Part shown: positions 12,766 through 21,525 of the stretch, piece after piece
Layout of the letters: every line of letters begins with the position of its first letter
Position numbering within the stretch: position 1 is the first letter of the stretch
NCBI GenBank assembly: GCA_003521625.1
Contig: DPHV01000040.1
Coordinates: 1 to 21,837 of the forward strand
Direction: 5' to 3'
Source of the DNA: Ruminococcus sp.
GTDB taxonomy: Bacteria > Bacillota > Clostridia > Oscillospirales > Acutalibacteraceae
DNA: 21,837 nucleotides
Program-made: the position numbers and the translations under genes
Notes under the pieces: generated by a model
The model's input: the letters and a program-made list of their open reading frames with translations, nothing else
Told to the model about the DNA's origin: nothing
Databases searched by the model: none

Positions 12766-12785
12766 TCACTAAAAGTGATAATCAC
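12766..12785 (+). promoter_or_regulatory. Palindromes at the presumed ATPase promoter
   Basis: GTGATAATCAC (12775-12785) is a perfect inverted repeat around one central base. It overlaps TCACT-AAA-AGTGA (12766-12778), giving three TCAC/GTGA half-sites in 20 bp. GATAAT (12777-12782) inside it is the best -10 candidate before the ATPase operon. The -35 would fall at 12754-12759 (TTATCG, poor match), within the end of the repeat element. This may be an operator over a weak promoter. I see no better promoter between 12630 and 12812. Confidence 0.4.
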
Positions 12786-12812
12786 AATTTATTTTTCCGG
12801 AGGTGTTACTGT

Positions 12813-13121
12813 TTGGAAAATATGATTAAAAAGATTGTTGACGCTGACAACGAAGCAAAGGCAATGGAGGAAAACGCCCTTAAAGAAAAGGAAGAGCTTG
12901 CAAAAAAGATTGATGAGGAAACGAAAAAAATCTACGACAGCTATATGAAGGACGCCCTCGAAACCGTTAAGCGCAACGATTCTTTGGAGGAAAAGAAAGC
13001 CGAAAAGCTCTGGGAGGAAATTCAGAACAAACAGAAATCGGCTCATATCAAGCTGCAGTCGGACTACGAGCAAAACTGCGACAAGTGGGTTGACGCAATA
13101 GTAAGCCGCACGCTTGAATAA
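12813..13121 (+). CDS. V/A-type ATPase peripheral-stalk subunit, G/H type
   Basis: A 102-residue, highly charged, almost wholly helical protein (Lys and Glu rich, heptad-like from about 8 to 75). This is as expected of the stalk subunit that pairs with subunit E (NtpF of Enterococcus hirae, G in Thermus). It starts with TTG at 12813: GGAGGTG lies seven bases upstream, while the next ATG (codon 4) would be 16 bases away. It opens the operon, the usual place for this subunit. Low sequence conservation makes the call depend on context, length and coiled coil. Confidence 0.82.
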   Translation: MENMIKKIVDADNEAKAMEENALKEKEELAKKIDEETKKIYDSYMKDALETVKRNDSLEEKKAEKLWEEIQNKQKSAHIKLQSDYEQNCDKWVDAIVSRTLE

Positions 13122-13157
13122 TTAAACACAATTTTTATCGGGAGGTGTGTGCAGATT

Positions 13158-14192
13158 ATGTCAAACACTTCTTTCGCCGTTCTGACAAAAGCAAGGGCAA
13201 AATTCGGTAAGCGACTTACCGAAAAAGACTACACCGGTTTGCTTGCCTGCCAGAGCGTTGCAGAGGTTATGTCATATTTAAAATCATATACACACTATTC
13301 GGCGGCGCTTCGTGACATTAACGAAAGAGATGTCCACAGAGGACGGCTTGAAGCAATGTTAAGGCAGAATCTTTTCTATGAATTTGATTCGCTTTGCAGA
13401 TACGATTCAAGCGTAAGCTCGGGATTTTCACAATATGTCATCGAAACAATTGAGGTTGAGCAGATTATAAGATTCTTAATTCTGCTTAATTCCAATTCAA
13501 CCGAAAAATTTATCTATCAGTTCCCCGCATACTTTTCAAAGCACACGGAAATTGATATTGACAGGCTTGCAAACGCAAAGAACTATGAAGAATTTTTAAA
13601 GGTGCTTTCAGACTCTCCGTTTTATGAAATACTCAAGAGCTGTTCGCCTGACGAAAAAGGACGGCTTCATATTTCCGAGATTGAAAATAAGCTTTATGAT
13701 TTTGTTTTTGCTAATCTGCTGAACATAATCAAGAAAAACACAAAAGGCAGAGAAAGACAGGAGCTTACCTCGTTTTTCCTTACCATAAACGATTATAATA
13801 TTTTTTCAAGAATATTAAGACTTAAAAAGTATTACAATCTCTCCCCCGACGCTATCAAATCAAATCTTCTTCTCAAATACTCGGACATCAGTCCGAAGGC
13901 GATTGATATGATGTGCAGGGCGGAATCCTCGGCTGAGGTCTTTTCGATTATGCAGTCAACGCACAACGGCAAGCTGATTGACAAAATCGGCTACGTTTAT
14001 GCGAGCGACATCAGCCCGAGAGTTAAGTACAGACTGGCAAGAAAAAATATGCATTTTTCCAACAACCCGTCTGTAGTTATGCTGTCTTATATGTTTATTT
14101 CCGAAATTGAGCTGATGAATGTTGTCAGCCTGATTGAGGGAGTAAGATATAAGCTTGATACTAAATTAATACAGTCATTGCTTATCTACTGA
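13158..14192 (+). CDS. atpC: V/A-type ATPase subunit C
   Basis: Central connector (NtpC; V-type subunit d / A-type C) that sits on the rotor ring and joins it to the central stalk. The 344 residues are mostly helical. They begin SNTSFAVLTKARAKFGKRLTEKDY, a typical start for this family (..A..R.....L....). The end (VVSLIEGVRYKLDTKLIQSLLIY) has the conserved N..IIrG.RykL..e.I...L pattern. I start at ATG 13158, ten bases after GGAGGTG. A GTG at 13149 almost touches the ribosome site and is unlikely. In E. hirae ntpC lies after ntpE; here it precedes subunit I. Confidence 0.92.
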   Translation: MSNTSFAVLTKARAKFGKRLTEKDYTGLLACQSVAEVMSYLKSYTHYSAALRDINERDVHRGRLEAMLRQNLFYEFDSLCRYDSSVSSGFSQYVIETIEVEQIIRFLILLNSNSTEKFIYQFPAYFSKHTEIDIDRLANAKNYEEFLKVLSDSPFYEILKSCSPDEKGRLHISEIENKLYDFVFANLLNIIKKNTKGRERQELTSFFLTINDYNIFSRILRLKKYYNLSPDAIKSNLLLKYSDISPKAIDMMCRAESSAEVFSIMQSTHNGKLIDKIGYVYASDISPRVKYRLARKNMHFSNNPSVVMLSYMFISEIELMNVVSLIEGVRYKLDTKLIQSLLIY

Positions 14193-14226
14193 TTAAGCTT
14201 GACTCTCATAAAGAGGTGATTTTAAC

Positions 14227-16161
14227 TTGGCTGTATCAACCATGCAGGCCGTAAACGTCATCGGCGTTGTTGACGACATTGACGACGTTATTTCGGTTCT
14301 TGGTGAATCGGGTGTGTTTCATCCCGACGATGTTCCTGCTTTTTACAGTGACACGAAGAATTTTACACACCTGCAGACAAAAAACATCTACGCTGAACCC
14401 CTCACCAATCTTAAGGCTTCAATAGGACTTACAAAGCGTAAGTTTCCGCTTGTTGACGTAAGCGACTTTAACCCGAGCTTTAAGGAAATGGAAATTTTTG
14501 CAACTAATACTGCAAAAGAACTTGACGCTCTCGTAGATGACAGGGAGTTTATAACCGAACAGCTTATTGAGGCGAAGGAAAGCCTTAACGACACAAAGCA
14601 TTTTGTCGGACTCGGCGTTGAAACCGAAAAACTTCTGACGCTTAAATATCTTAAAACACGTTTCGGCAGACTTCCTAAGGAAAGCTACGAAAAGCTTTCT
14701 GCTTACAAGGACAATCCTTATATTGATTTTACAATCTGTACCGAGGACAAATCGCATTACTGGGGCGTTTATTTTGCGCCGATCAATAATTGCGATGAAA
14801 TCGACAGGATTTTTTCGGGACTGTACTTTGAAAAATGCGATGTTTTAGGAGTAAATGACACTCCGAGAGTGCATCTTCAGAAGCTCCAGGAGCTTGTTCC
14901 GAAGCTTGAAGCAAAACTTTCGGAGTCGCAGAAAAGGCTTGACAGCTATCTTGATATGCATGCCGAACGTATAACAAGGTATCTTTCAAAGCTTGAAGAG
15001 CTATATCTTTACGCAAAAATACGCACAAAGGCACTGCAATACAACAGAAGCTTTATTATAGTCGGCTGGGTTCCTACGGAATTTGCAAAGCCGCTTAAGC
15101 GCAGGCTGAAAAAAATCAGCAGTGTAAGCGTTGAGCTTTCGGACGCTAAGAAGGAAATTGAAAAATCTCCGCCTGTTAAACTCAAAAACTGCTTCCTTGC
15201 AAAGCCGTTTGAGTTTTACACAGAAATGTACGGCGTTCCCAAATACAACGAAATTGACCCGTCGGTGTTTATTGCAATAACCTATATCATAATTTTCGGA
15301 ATTATGTTTGCCGATTTAGGACAGGGAATCTGCCTGTCTATCGCAGGACTTCTGATGTGGAAGCTTAAGAAAATGAAAATCGGCAAAATATTATTCCCAT
15401 GCGGAATTTCATCGGCTGTGTTCGGTACTTTCTTCGGAAGCGTTTTCGGCTTTGAGCATCTGCTTGACCCGATGTACAAGGCGCTTTTCGGACTTGAAGA
15501 AAAGCCGTTTGAGGTTATGGCGTCGCAGAACACCAACACAATCATTATGTCGGCTATCGGCATAGGCGTTCTGCTGTTGATAATTGCAATGATTCTTAAT
15601 GTTTACACCTCAATCAGACAGAAAAATTACGGACGAGCGCTGTTCAGTACAAGCGGAGTTGCAGGAATAATATTCTACGGCTCGGTTGTATTCGGACTTG
15701 TGGGACAGCTTTTCCTCGGACTTAACATTCTCACTCTCCCCTATGTGCTGTGTCTGATTGTTCTTCCGTTTATCCTTATCTTCTTCGGCGAACCGCTTAC
15801 AAATCTCGTAAACGGCGAGCAGGACTGGAAGCCCGAAAGCTGGGGCGGATATATCGTTGAAAATCTTTTTGAGTCCATTGAGGTTATTTTGAGCTATGTC
15901 ACAAACACAATGAGCTTTCTGCGTGTCGGCGCATTCGTTCTTGTTCACGCAGGTATGATGATGGTTGTGTTTGTGCTTGCAGAAACCGTCGGCGGAGTCG
16001 GCTACTGGCCGATTGTCGTTTTCGGAAACGCACTTGTTATGGTTCTTGAGGCTTTGCTTGTTGCAATTCAGGTGCTTCGTCTTGAATATTACGAAATGTT
16101 CAGCCGTTTCTACTCGGGCGAGGGCAGACCTTATGAGCCTGTTAAATTAATAACAGAATAA
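14227..16161 (+). CDS. atpI: V/A-type ATPase subunit I (a-type)
   Basis: Membrane stator that forms the ion half-channels against the K ring (NtpI). The 644 residues split into a cytoplasmic N-terminal half with long coiled coils (about 90-125 and 215-260) and a membrane half from about 340 onward with seven to eight helices. Conserved stretches include FGIMFADLGQG (about 356-366) and MSFLRVGAFVLVHAG (about 562-576). LRLEYYEMFSRFYSGEG near the C-terminus holds an Arg of the type needed for ion transfer. The start is TTG 14227, ten bases after GAGG; the next ATG is 15 bases further away. 34 bp after subunit C. Confidence 0.95.
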   Translation: MAVSTMQAVNVIGVVDDIDDVISVLGESGVFHPDDVPAFYSDTKNFTHLQTKNIYAEPLTNLKASIGLTKRKFPLVDVSDFNPSFKEMEIFATNTAKELDALVDDREFITEQLIEAKESLNDTKHFVGLGVETEKLLTLKYLKTRFGRLPKESYEKLSAYKDNPYIDFTICTEDKSHYWGVYFAPINNCDEIDRIFSGLYFEKCDVLGVNDTPRVHLQKLQELVPKLEAKLSESQKRLDSYLDMHAERITRYLSKLEELYLYAKIRTKALQYNRSFIIVGWVPTEFAKPLKRRLKKISSVSVELSDAKKEIEKSPPVKLKNCFLAKPFEFYTEMYGVPKYNEIDPSVFIAITYIIIFGIMFADLGQGICLSIAGLLMWKLKKMKIGKILFPCGISSAVFGTFFGSVFGFEHLLDPMYKALFGLEEKPFEVMASQNTNTIIMSAIGIGVLLLIIAMILNVYTSIRQKNYGRALFSTSGVAGIIFYGSVVFGLVGQLFLGLNILTLPYVLCLIVLPFILIFFGEPLTNLVNGEQDWKPESWGGYIVENLFESIEVILSYVTNTMSFLRVGAFVLVHAGMMMVVFVLAETVGGVGYWPIVVFGNALVMVLEALLVAIQVLRLEYYEMFSRFYSGEGRPYEPVKLITE

Positions 16162-16180
16162 TTTTTTGGAGGAATTTACT

Positions 16181-16609
16181 ATGTTACTTTTCAATTCATT
16201 AATGCTCGCACTTCCCGTTGTATTTCTTATCGCTTCGGTAATTATTTCCGTTAAGGCTTTTGAAAAAGGTAAAAGCAGAAAGAAAACTGTTTTAATGCAG
16301 CTCGCTTCTTTTGCCGCAGTATTTGCAATTTGCTTTGTTTGTCCGTTGGTTGCAGGCGCAGCTACCGAGGACGCCGCTTCTGCTTCTGCTGCTGCAAGCG
16401 GTATGGCTTACATCGGAGCAGCAGTTGCAACAGGTCTTTCCTGCATCGGCGGCGGTATTGCCGTTGGCAACGCTGCTCCTGCCGCAATCGGCGCAACAAG
16501 CGAGGACCCCAAGGCATTCGGTAAGGCTATCATCTTCGTTGCTCTCGGTGAAGGTATCGCACTCTACGGTATGCTTATTTCAATTATGATTATCTCCTCA
16601 GTCGGCTGA
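16181..16609 (+). CDS. atpK: V/A-type ATPase subunit K, proteolipid
   Basis: Rotor-ring subunit of 142 residues with four hydrophobic segments. Residues 2-26 and 38-60 form an N-terminal hairpin that is not glycine-rich. Residues 74-106 and 116-142 form a classical c-type hairpin: GAAVATGLSCIGGGIAVG, then the ion-binding Glu124 in ALGEGIALYG. There is thus one carboxylate per four helices. The Gln of the E. hirae Na+ site (PGTQGLYG) has no counterpart, and Glu124 is followed by Gly rather than Thr or Ser, so Na+ coupling is not supported. Proteins of this layout are common in Clostridia. ATG 16181 has GGAGG eight bases upstream. An in-frame TTG at 16166 would destroy the spacing. Confidence 0.93.
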   Translation: MLLFNSLMLALPVVFLIASVIISVKAFEKGKSRKKTVLMQLASFAAVFAICFVCPLVAGAATEDAASASAAASGMAYIGAAVATGLSCIGGGIAVGNAAPAAIGATSEDPKAFGKAIIFVALGEGIALYGMLISIMIISSVG

Positions 16610-16638
16610 TAAATCCGACCTGTAAAGGATTTGATACT

Positions 16639-16947
16639 ATGAAATTTTTTCTTATAAGTGATAATGTTGATACAAAAATGGGTATGCGTTTTGCAGGCAT
16701 TGAGGGCGTTGTCGTTCACGAAGAGAATGACGTTCGCCGTGAGCTTACAAACGCAATGAACAGAGAGGACATCGCCGTTATTCTTATGACGGAGCATCTT
16801 GTTGCTCTCTGCCCCGACCTTGTATATGAGCTTAAGCTGAACCGAAAGCAGCCGCTTATTGTTGAAATTCCCGACCGTCACGGCAACGGAAGAACAAAGG
16901 ACAGTATTACAAAATACGTTCAGGACGCTATCGGAGTTAAGCTCTGA
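16639..16947 (+). CDS. atpF: V/A-type ATPase subunit F
   Basis: Central-stalk subunit (NtpG of E. hirae) that, with D, forms the rotor shaft and can regulate hydrolysis. The 102 residues have the Rossmann-like alternating pattern of ATP-synt_F. It begins MKFFLISDNVDTKMGMRFAGIEG, then AVILMTEHLV (about 46-55) and PLIVEIPDRHG (about 71-81). AAAGGA lies nine bases before the ATG. It sits 29 bp after K and 35 bp before E, the same strand and spacing as the rest of the operon. The name F follows A/V-type nomenclature and is not the F-type b subunit. Confidence 0.93.
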   Translation: MKFFLISDNVDTKMGMRFAGIEGVVVHEENDVRRELTNAMNREDIAVILMTEHLVALCPDLVYELKLNRKQPLIVEIPDRHGNGRTKDSITKYVQDAIGVKL

Positions 16948-16982
16948 TTATCACAGATTGATTTGCTAAAGAGGTTATATAT

Positions 16983-17576
16983 ATGAATAAAACCGCAAAA
17001 ACGGATAACTTTCTTAAAGCCATAAAAAAGTACGCTGACGAGCAGAGAAACGCCATGCGTACCGAGGTTGAGCAGTTAAAAGAGGAAAAAATCAAGGAAG
17101 CCGAGAAAAAGGCAAAGTACGACAGTGAAAAGCTTATCAAGGATAAGCTTGAAGCCAAGCGCAACGAGGAAACCTCAAGACTTGCAAAGCTTACGCAGGA
17201 GGGTCAGAAAAAGCTCTTTCTTGAAAGAGCCGAAATGACCGACAGCGTGTTTAAGAAAGCAGAAGAAAAGCTTGCCCTATACACAAAGACAGCCGAATAT
17301 TCCGAAAAGCTTATGGAAAGTGCAAAAAATGTTGCCGCTCTTTTCGGCGGTGAAAGCTGTACTCTTTACTTAAATGAAAAGGATATGGACTTTGCCGACA
17401 AAATTAAAACACTTTTTGTCGGCGAAACAGAGGTTTGCACCGATAAAACAATTAAAATCGGCGGCTTAAAGGGCTACTGCAAGACGTTAAGCATTGTTGC
17501 TGACGAAACGCTTGACAGCAAGCTCGGTGCACAGAGAGAATGGTTTATCGAAAATTCAGGACTCAGCGTGCTTTGA
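16983..17576 (+). CDS. atpE: V/A-type ATPase subunit E
   Basis: Peripheral-stalk subunit (NtpE) that pairs with the G-type subunit encoded at the start of the operon. The 197 residues have a long charged coiled coil (about 10-100), then an alpha/beta head with GGLKGYCKTLSIVADETLDSKL (about 158-179), close to the family's GGiiv....g.i.vdnTLd.RL pattern. GAGG lies about eight bases before the ATG. Subunit A follows after 51 bp, the largest gap within the operon; I see no promoter or terminator in it. Confidence 0.92.
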   Translation: MNKTAKTDNFLKAIKKYADEQRNAMRTEVEQLKEEKIKEAEKKAKYDSEKLIKDKLEAKRNEETSRLAKLTQEGQKKLFLERAEMTDSVFKKAEEKLALYTKTAEYSEKLMESAKNVAALFGGESCTLYLNEKDMDFADKIKTLFVGETEVCTDKTIKIGGLKGYCKTLSIVADETLDSKLGAQREWFIENSGLSVL

Positions 17577-17627
17577 TTTTCACACTATTTTAACTGTTAA
17601 TTTCAACCGAAAGAGATGGTAATATAA

Positions 17628-19385
17628 ATGGAAAACAACAATGTTATATACGGAATTAACGGTCCTGTTGTTACCGTAAAGCAAGCCGACTGCTTTGAAA
17701 TGATGGAAATGGTACACGTCGGAGAGCAGAATCTTGTCGGCGAGGTTATCGGTATCACCGATGATTTTACCACCATTCAGGTTTACGAGGAAACAACAGG
17801 TCTTAAGCCCGGCGACCCCGTCAGAGGTACGGGAGCACCGATGAACGTGCTTCTGGGACCGGGTATCATTGATAATATTTTTGACGGAATTGAACGTCCT
17901 CTTAAAGCTATCGAGGAACAGTCGGGCGCATTTATCAACCGTGGTGTAACTGTTTCTTCGCTTGATGAGAACAAGTTATGGAACGTCACAATGAAGGTAA
18001 AGGTCGGCGACAGACTTGAGGGCGGTCAGATTTACGCAACCCTCCCCGAAACTCCGATTATCGAGCACAGGCTGATGGTACATCCCGAGCTTTCGGGCGT
18101 TGTAACAAAGGTTATGCCCGACGGTGACTACAAGCTGTTTGATACGGTAGTTGTAATCAAGGACGACGAGGGCACAGAGCACAACCTCACACTCTGCCAG
18201 AAGTGGCCTATAAGAACTTCACGTCCCGTCAAAAACCGTCTTACTTCTTCCGTACCGCTTATCACAGGTCAGCGTGTAATCGACACGCTCTTCCCGATTG
18301 CAAAGGGCGGTACGGCCGCAATCCCCGGCGGATTCGGAACAGGAAAAACTATGACGCAGCATCAGCTTGCAAAGTGGTGCGATGCTGACATTATTATTTA
18401 CGTCGGCTGTGGTGAGCGTGGCAACGAGATGAGCCAGGTACTTGAGGAATTTTCAGAGCTTATCGACCCGAAGTCACAGCGTCCTATGACCGACAGAACG
18501 GTACTTATCGCAAACACATCGAATATGCCTGTTGCGGCAAGAGAGGCTTCAATTTACACAGGTATCACACTCGGCGAGTACTACAGAGATATGGGCTATC
18601 ACGTTGCTATGATGGCTGACTCAACCTCACGTTGGGCAGAGGCTCTGCGTGAAATCTCAGGCAGACTTGAAGAAATGCCCGCCGAGGAAGGCTTCCCTGC
18701 CTATCTTCCTTCACGTCTTGCCGAGTTCTACGAAAGAGGCGGACGTGCAGACGTATTAAGCGGCGGCGAAGGCTCGGTAACGCTTATCGGCGCAGTTTCT
18801 CCGCAGGGCTCTGACTTCTCCGAGCCTGTTACACAGAACACAAAGCGTTTCACACGCTGTTTCTGGGCGCTCGACAAGTCGCTTGCTTATTCAAGACACT
18901 ACCCTGCAATCAACTGGATGCAGAGCTACAGCGAATATTTCAACGACCTTGACCCGTGGTTCAAGGAAAACCTCGGCGATGACTTTGTTGAATACCGCAA
19001 CAGAATAAGCGCACTTTTGCAGGAAGAAAGCTCGCTTATGGAAATCGTAAAGCTTATCGGCTCGGACGTTCTTCCCGACGACCAGAAGCTTGTAATTGAA
19101 ACTGCAAGAGTTATCAGAGTAGGATTTTTACAGCAGAACGCCTTTCACGCAGACGATACGTTTGTTCCGCTTGAAAAGCAGAAGCTTATGATGAAAACAA
19201 TACTTCACCTTTACAAAAAAGCAAAAGAAATTGTTGCAAAGGAAATTCCGCTTTCAAAGGTTCTTAATCTCGGACTGTTTGACAAGCTGACAAAGATGAA
19301 GTACGACATTCCCAACAGCAAGCCCGAAATGTTCGACGACTACATCAAGGAAATCGACGAAAAGCTTGCTTCATTACTCAAATAA
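17628..19385 (+). CDS. atpA: V/A-type ATPase catalytic subunit A
   Basis: Catalytic nucleotide-binding subunit of the A3B3 head (NtpA). Of 585 residues, the N-terminal beta barrel is followed by the V/A-specific non-homologous region (about 110-190). The P-loop GGFGTGKT is at 234-241, GERGNE holds the catalytic Glu, and Walker B is MMADSTSRWAEA. PxxxGFPAYL and the EGSVTLIGAVSPQGSDFSEPV stretch complete the family pattern. Length is typical. It starts at ATG 17628; the ribosome site (AAAGAGATGG) is modest. The complex could hydrolyse ATP to pump ions or make ATP from an ion gradient, and the sequence does not decide which. Confidence 0.98.
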   Translation: MENNNVIYGINGPVVTVKQADCFEMMEMVHVGEQNLVGEVIGITDDFTTIQVYEETTGLKPGDPVRGTGAPMNVLLGPGIIDNIFDGIERPLKAIEEQSGAFINRGVTVSSLDENKLWNVTMKVKVGDRLEGGQIYATLPETPIIEHRLMVHPELSGVVTKVMPDGDYKLFDTVVVIKDDEGTEHNLTLCQKWPIRTSRPVKNRLTSSVPLITGQRVIDTLFPIAKGGTAAIPGGFGTGKTMTQHQLAKWCDADIIIYVGCGERGNEMSQVLEEFSELIDPKSQRPMTDRTVLIANTSNMPVAAREASIYTGITLGEYYRDMGYHVAMMADSTSRWAEALREISGRLEEMPAEEGFPAYLPSRLAEFYERGGRADVLSGGEGSVTLIGAVSPQGSDFSEPVTQNTKRFTRCFWALDKSLAYSRHYPAINWMQSYSEYFNDLDPWFKENLGDDFVEYRNRISALLQEESSLMEIVKLIGSDVLPDDQKLVIETARVIRVGFLQQNAFHADDTFVPLEKQKLMMKTILHLYKKAKEIVAKEIPLSKVLNLGLFDKLTKMKYDIPNSKPEMFDDYIKEIDEKLASLLK

Positions 19386-19399
19386 GGAGGAAACGCACA

Positions 19400-20773
19400 A
19401 TGATAATAAATTATGTAGGCGTAAAGGAAATTAACGGCTCGCTTATCGTAATGGACGGCGTTAAGGGCGTTTCCAATGAAGAAATCGTAGACATACGCCT
19501 TGAGAACGGCACAACCCGACAGGGACGTGTCGTTCAGATTGAGGGCGAAAGAATTGTTGTTCAGGTTTTTGAGGGTACAAGAAGAATCAGCCTTAAAAAC
19601 ACAAGAACTACTCTTACGGGACGTCCTATGGAAATGCCGCTCTCGCCTGAAATTATCGGACGTGTGCTTGACGGTGCAGGCAGACCGATTGACGGACTGG
19701 GCGATATTTTCCCCGTAAAGCGTGAAAACATCAACGGAACTCCGATTAACCCTGTTTCACGTGTTTATCCGAAGAACTACATCAACACGGGTATCTCGAC
19801 AATTGACACGCTGATGACGCTTATCAGAGGTCAGAAGCTCCCGATTTTCTCGGGAACAGGTATGACTCACAACGATTTAGCAGTACAGATTGTACGTCAG
19901 GCAAAAATCAGCGGAGCCGACAGCACAAACTTCGGCGTTGTCTTTGCCGCAATGGGCGTTCAGAAGGACGTTGCAGAGTATTTCAGAAGAAGCTTTGAGG
20001 AAAGCGGCGTTCTTTCAAGAGTTGTTATGCTCTTAAACCTTTCAAATGACCCGATTATTGAAAGAACACTTACCCCGAGATGTGCTCTCACAATTGCAGA
20101 ATACCTTGCATTTGAGCTTGATATGCACATTCTTGTAATTATGACCGATATGACATCATACGCCGAAGCTCTGCGTGAGTTCTCCTCGTCAAAGGGTGAA
20201 ATCCCCGGACGTAAGGGCTACCCCGGTTACCTTTATTCCGATCTTGCTTCTCTCTACGAGCGTGCAGGTATGATTAAGGGACATTCGGGCTCGGTTACGC
20301 AGATTCCTATTCTTACAATGCCAAACGATGATATTACTCATCCTATCCCCGACCTTACCGGATATATCACAGAGGGTCAGATAGTTCTTGACCGTTCACT
20401 TCAGGGACAGGGACTATATCCGCCTGTCAGCGTTCTTCCGTCGCTTTCACGTCTTATGAAGGACGGTATCGGCGAAGGATATACGAGAGGTGACCACCAG
20501 TCGCTTGCTAACCAGCTTTTTGCCTCCTACGCAAAGGTTATTGACGCAAGGTCGCTCGCTTCCGTTATCGGCGAGGAGGAGCTTTCCCCCACCGACAAGA
20601 AGTACATTGAGTTTGGTAAGCTGTTTGAGGCGAAGTTTGTAAATCAGGGCTTTAACGAGAACAGAAGCATTGAACAGAGCCTTGACCTCGGCTGGGAATT
20701 GCTTTCAACACTTCCGAGAGCAGAGCTTGACCGTGTTGACGACGCTATACTTGACAAGTACTACAAAGGCTGA
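19400..20773 (+). CDS. atpB: V/A-type ATPase regulatory subunit B
   Basis: Non-catalytic nucleotide-binding-like subunit of the A3B3 head (NtpB). The 457 residues match the family length. In place of a functional P-loop it has FSGTGMTHNDLAVQIVRQA (about 151-169), the degenerate loop typical of B. Other landmarks are VVFAAMGVQKDVAEYF, MTDMTSYAEALREFSSSKGEIPGRKGYPGYLYSDLASLYERAG and GSVTQIPILTMPNDDITHPIPDLTGYITEGQI. GGAGG is eight to nine bases before the ATG, and the gene is 14 bp after subunit A. No unusual feature. Confidence 0.98.
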   Translation: MIINYVGVKEINGSLIVMDGVKGVSNEEIVDIRLENGTTRQGRVVQIEGERIVVQVFEGTRRISLKNTRTTLTGRPMEMPLSPEIIGRVLDGAGRPIDGLGDIFPVKRENINGTPINPVSRVYPKNYINTGISTIDTLMTLIRGQKLPIFSGTGMTHNDLAVQIVRQAKISGADSTNFGVVFAAMGVQKDVAEYFRRSFEESGVLSRVVMLLNLSNDPIIERTLTPRCALTIAEYLAFELDMHILVIMTDMTSYAEALREFSSSKGEIPGRKGYPGYLYSDLASLYERAGMIKGHSGSVTQIPILTMPNDDITHPIPDLTGYITEGQIVLDRSLQGQGLYPPVSVLPSLSRLMKDGIGEGYTRGDHQSLANQLFASYAKVIDARSLASVIGEEELSPTDKKYIEFGKLFEAKFVNQGFNENRSIEQSLDLGWELLSTLPRAELDRVDDAILDKYYKG

Positions 20774-20798
20774 GCCGTAAGGAAAGGAGTACAGTTGT

Positions 20799-21464
20799 AT
20801 GGCAGTACAGGCAGTACCCACCAAGGGTAATCTGATGAACACCAAAAAGTCGCTTGCTCTGGCAAAAATCGGATACGAACTGCTCGACAGAAAGCGCAAT
20901 ATTCTTATCCGTGAGATGATGACGCTGATTGACCACGCAAACGCTATTCAGCAGAAGATTGACAGCGCTTACGAGGAAGCCTACATTGCTTTGCAGACAG
21001 CAAACGTAACAAACGGCTTTTGCGAGGACATTTCAAACTCTATCCCCTATGAGGACAGCTTAAAGCTTGACTCAAGAAGTGTAATGGGCGTTGAAATTCC
21101 GATTCTCACAATCGGCGAGCGTCAACAGCACGACTTTCTTCACTACGGTTTAAGGACGACAAACTCCGCAATTGATAAGGTTTACAACAAATTTTCGGAG
21201 GTTAAGTATCTGACTGTTGAGCTTGCCGAAATTGAAAACAGCGTTTACAGACTTGCCGATTCAATCAAAAAAACGCAGAAGCGTGCAAACGCTCTGAAAA
21301 ATATTATGATTCCGAAATTTGAAGAAACGGTAAAGTTTATTTCCGACGCACTTGACGAAAAAGACCGTGAGGAATTCAGCCGTCTTAAAGTAATCAAGAA
21401 GAAAAAGCAGAAGGACGCCGCTTTCAAAAAAGCAAAGGAAGAAAATCAGGAACAATCGGCTTAA
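20799..21464 (+). CDS. atpD: V/A-type ATPase subunit D
   Basis: Central rotor shaft (NtpD), a long antiparallel coiled coil turning inside A3B3. The 221 residues begin with the family signature AVQAVPTKGNLMNTKKSLALAKIGYELLDRKRNILIREMM. They end with a helix (RANALKNIMIPKFEETVKFISDALDEKDREEFSRLKVIKKKK), a typical NALE-type segment reading RANALKN. GGAAAGGAG precedes the ATG by about nine bases. Last gene of the operon, followed by a terminator. NtpH- and NtpJ-like genes, present after D in E. hirae, are absent here. Confidence 0.97.
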   Translation: MAVQAVPTKGNLMNTKKSLALAKIGYELLDRKRNILIREMMTLIDHANAIQQKIDSAYEEAYIALQTANVTNGFCEDISNSIPYEDSLKLDSRSVMGVEIPILTIGERQQHDFLHYGLRTTNSAIDKVYNKFSEVKYLTVELAEIENSVYRLADSIKKTQKRANALKNIMIPKFEETVKFISDALDEKDREEFSRLKVIKKKKQKDAAFKKAKEENQEQSA

Positions 21465-21487
21465 AATAATAATAATTTTCCACATAA

Positions 21488-21525
21488 AAACAGCGAGTGC
21501 ATTTTGCGCCCGCTGTTTGTTTTTT
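21488..21525. terminator. Bidirectional terminator after the ATPase operon
   Basis: AAACAGCG (21488-21495) pairs with CGCTGTTT (21511-21518). Beyond one A-C mismatch the stem continues with GTGC/GCGC around an ATTTT loop. Six T follow on plus (21520-21525), and TTTTTA follows on minus. The converging lipoprotein gene ends at 21524, inside the T-run, so both transcription units share it. Confidence 0.88.

Noticed and set aside
12585..12785. Open frame of 66 codons on the minus strand with Gly-Glu-Trp-Arg-Val repeats
   Set aside because: It is the translation of the 7-bp tandem array and the hairpin module, has no ribosome site, and consists only of repeat sequence.
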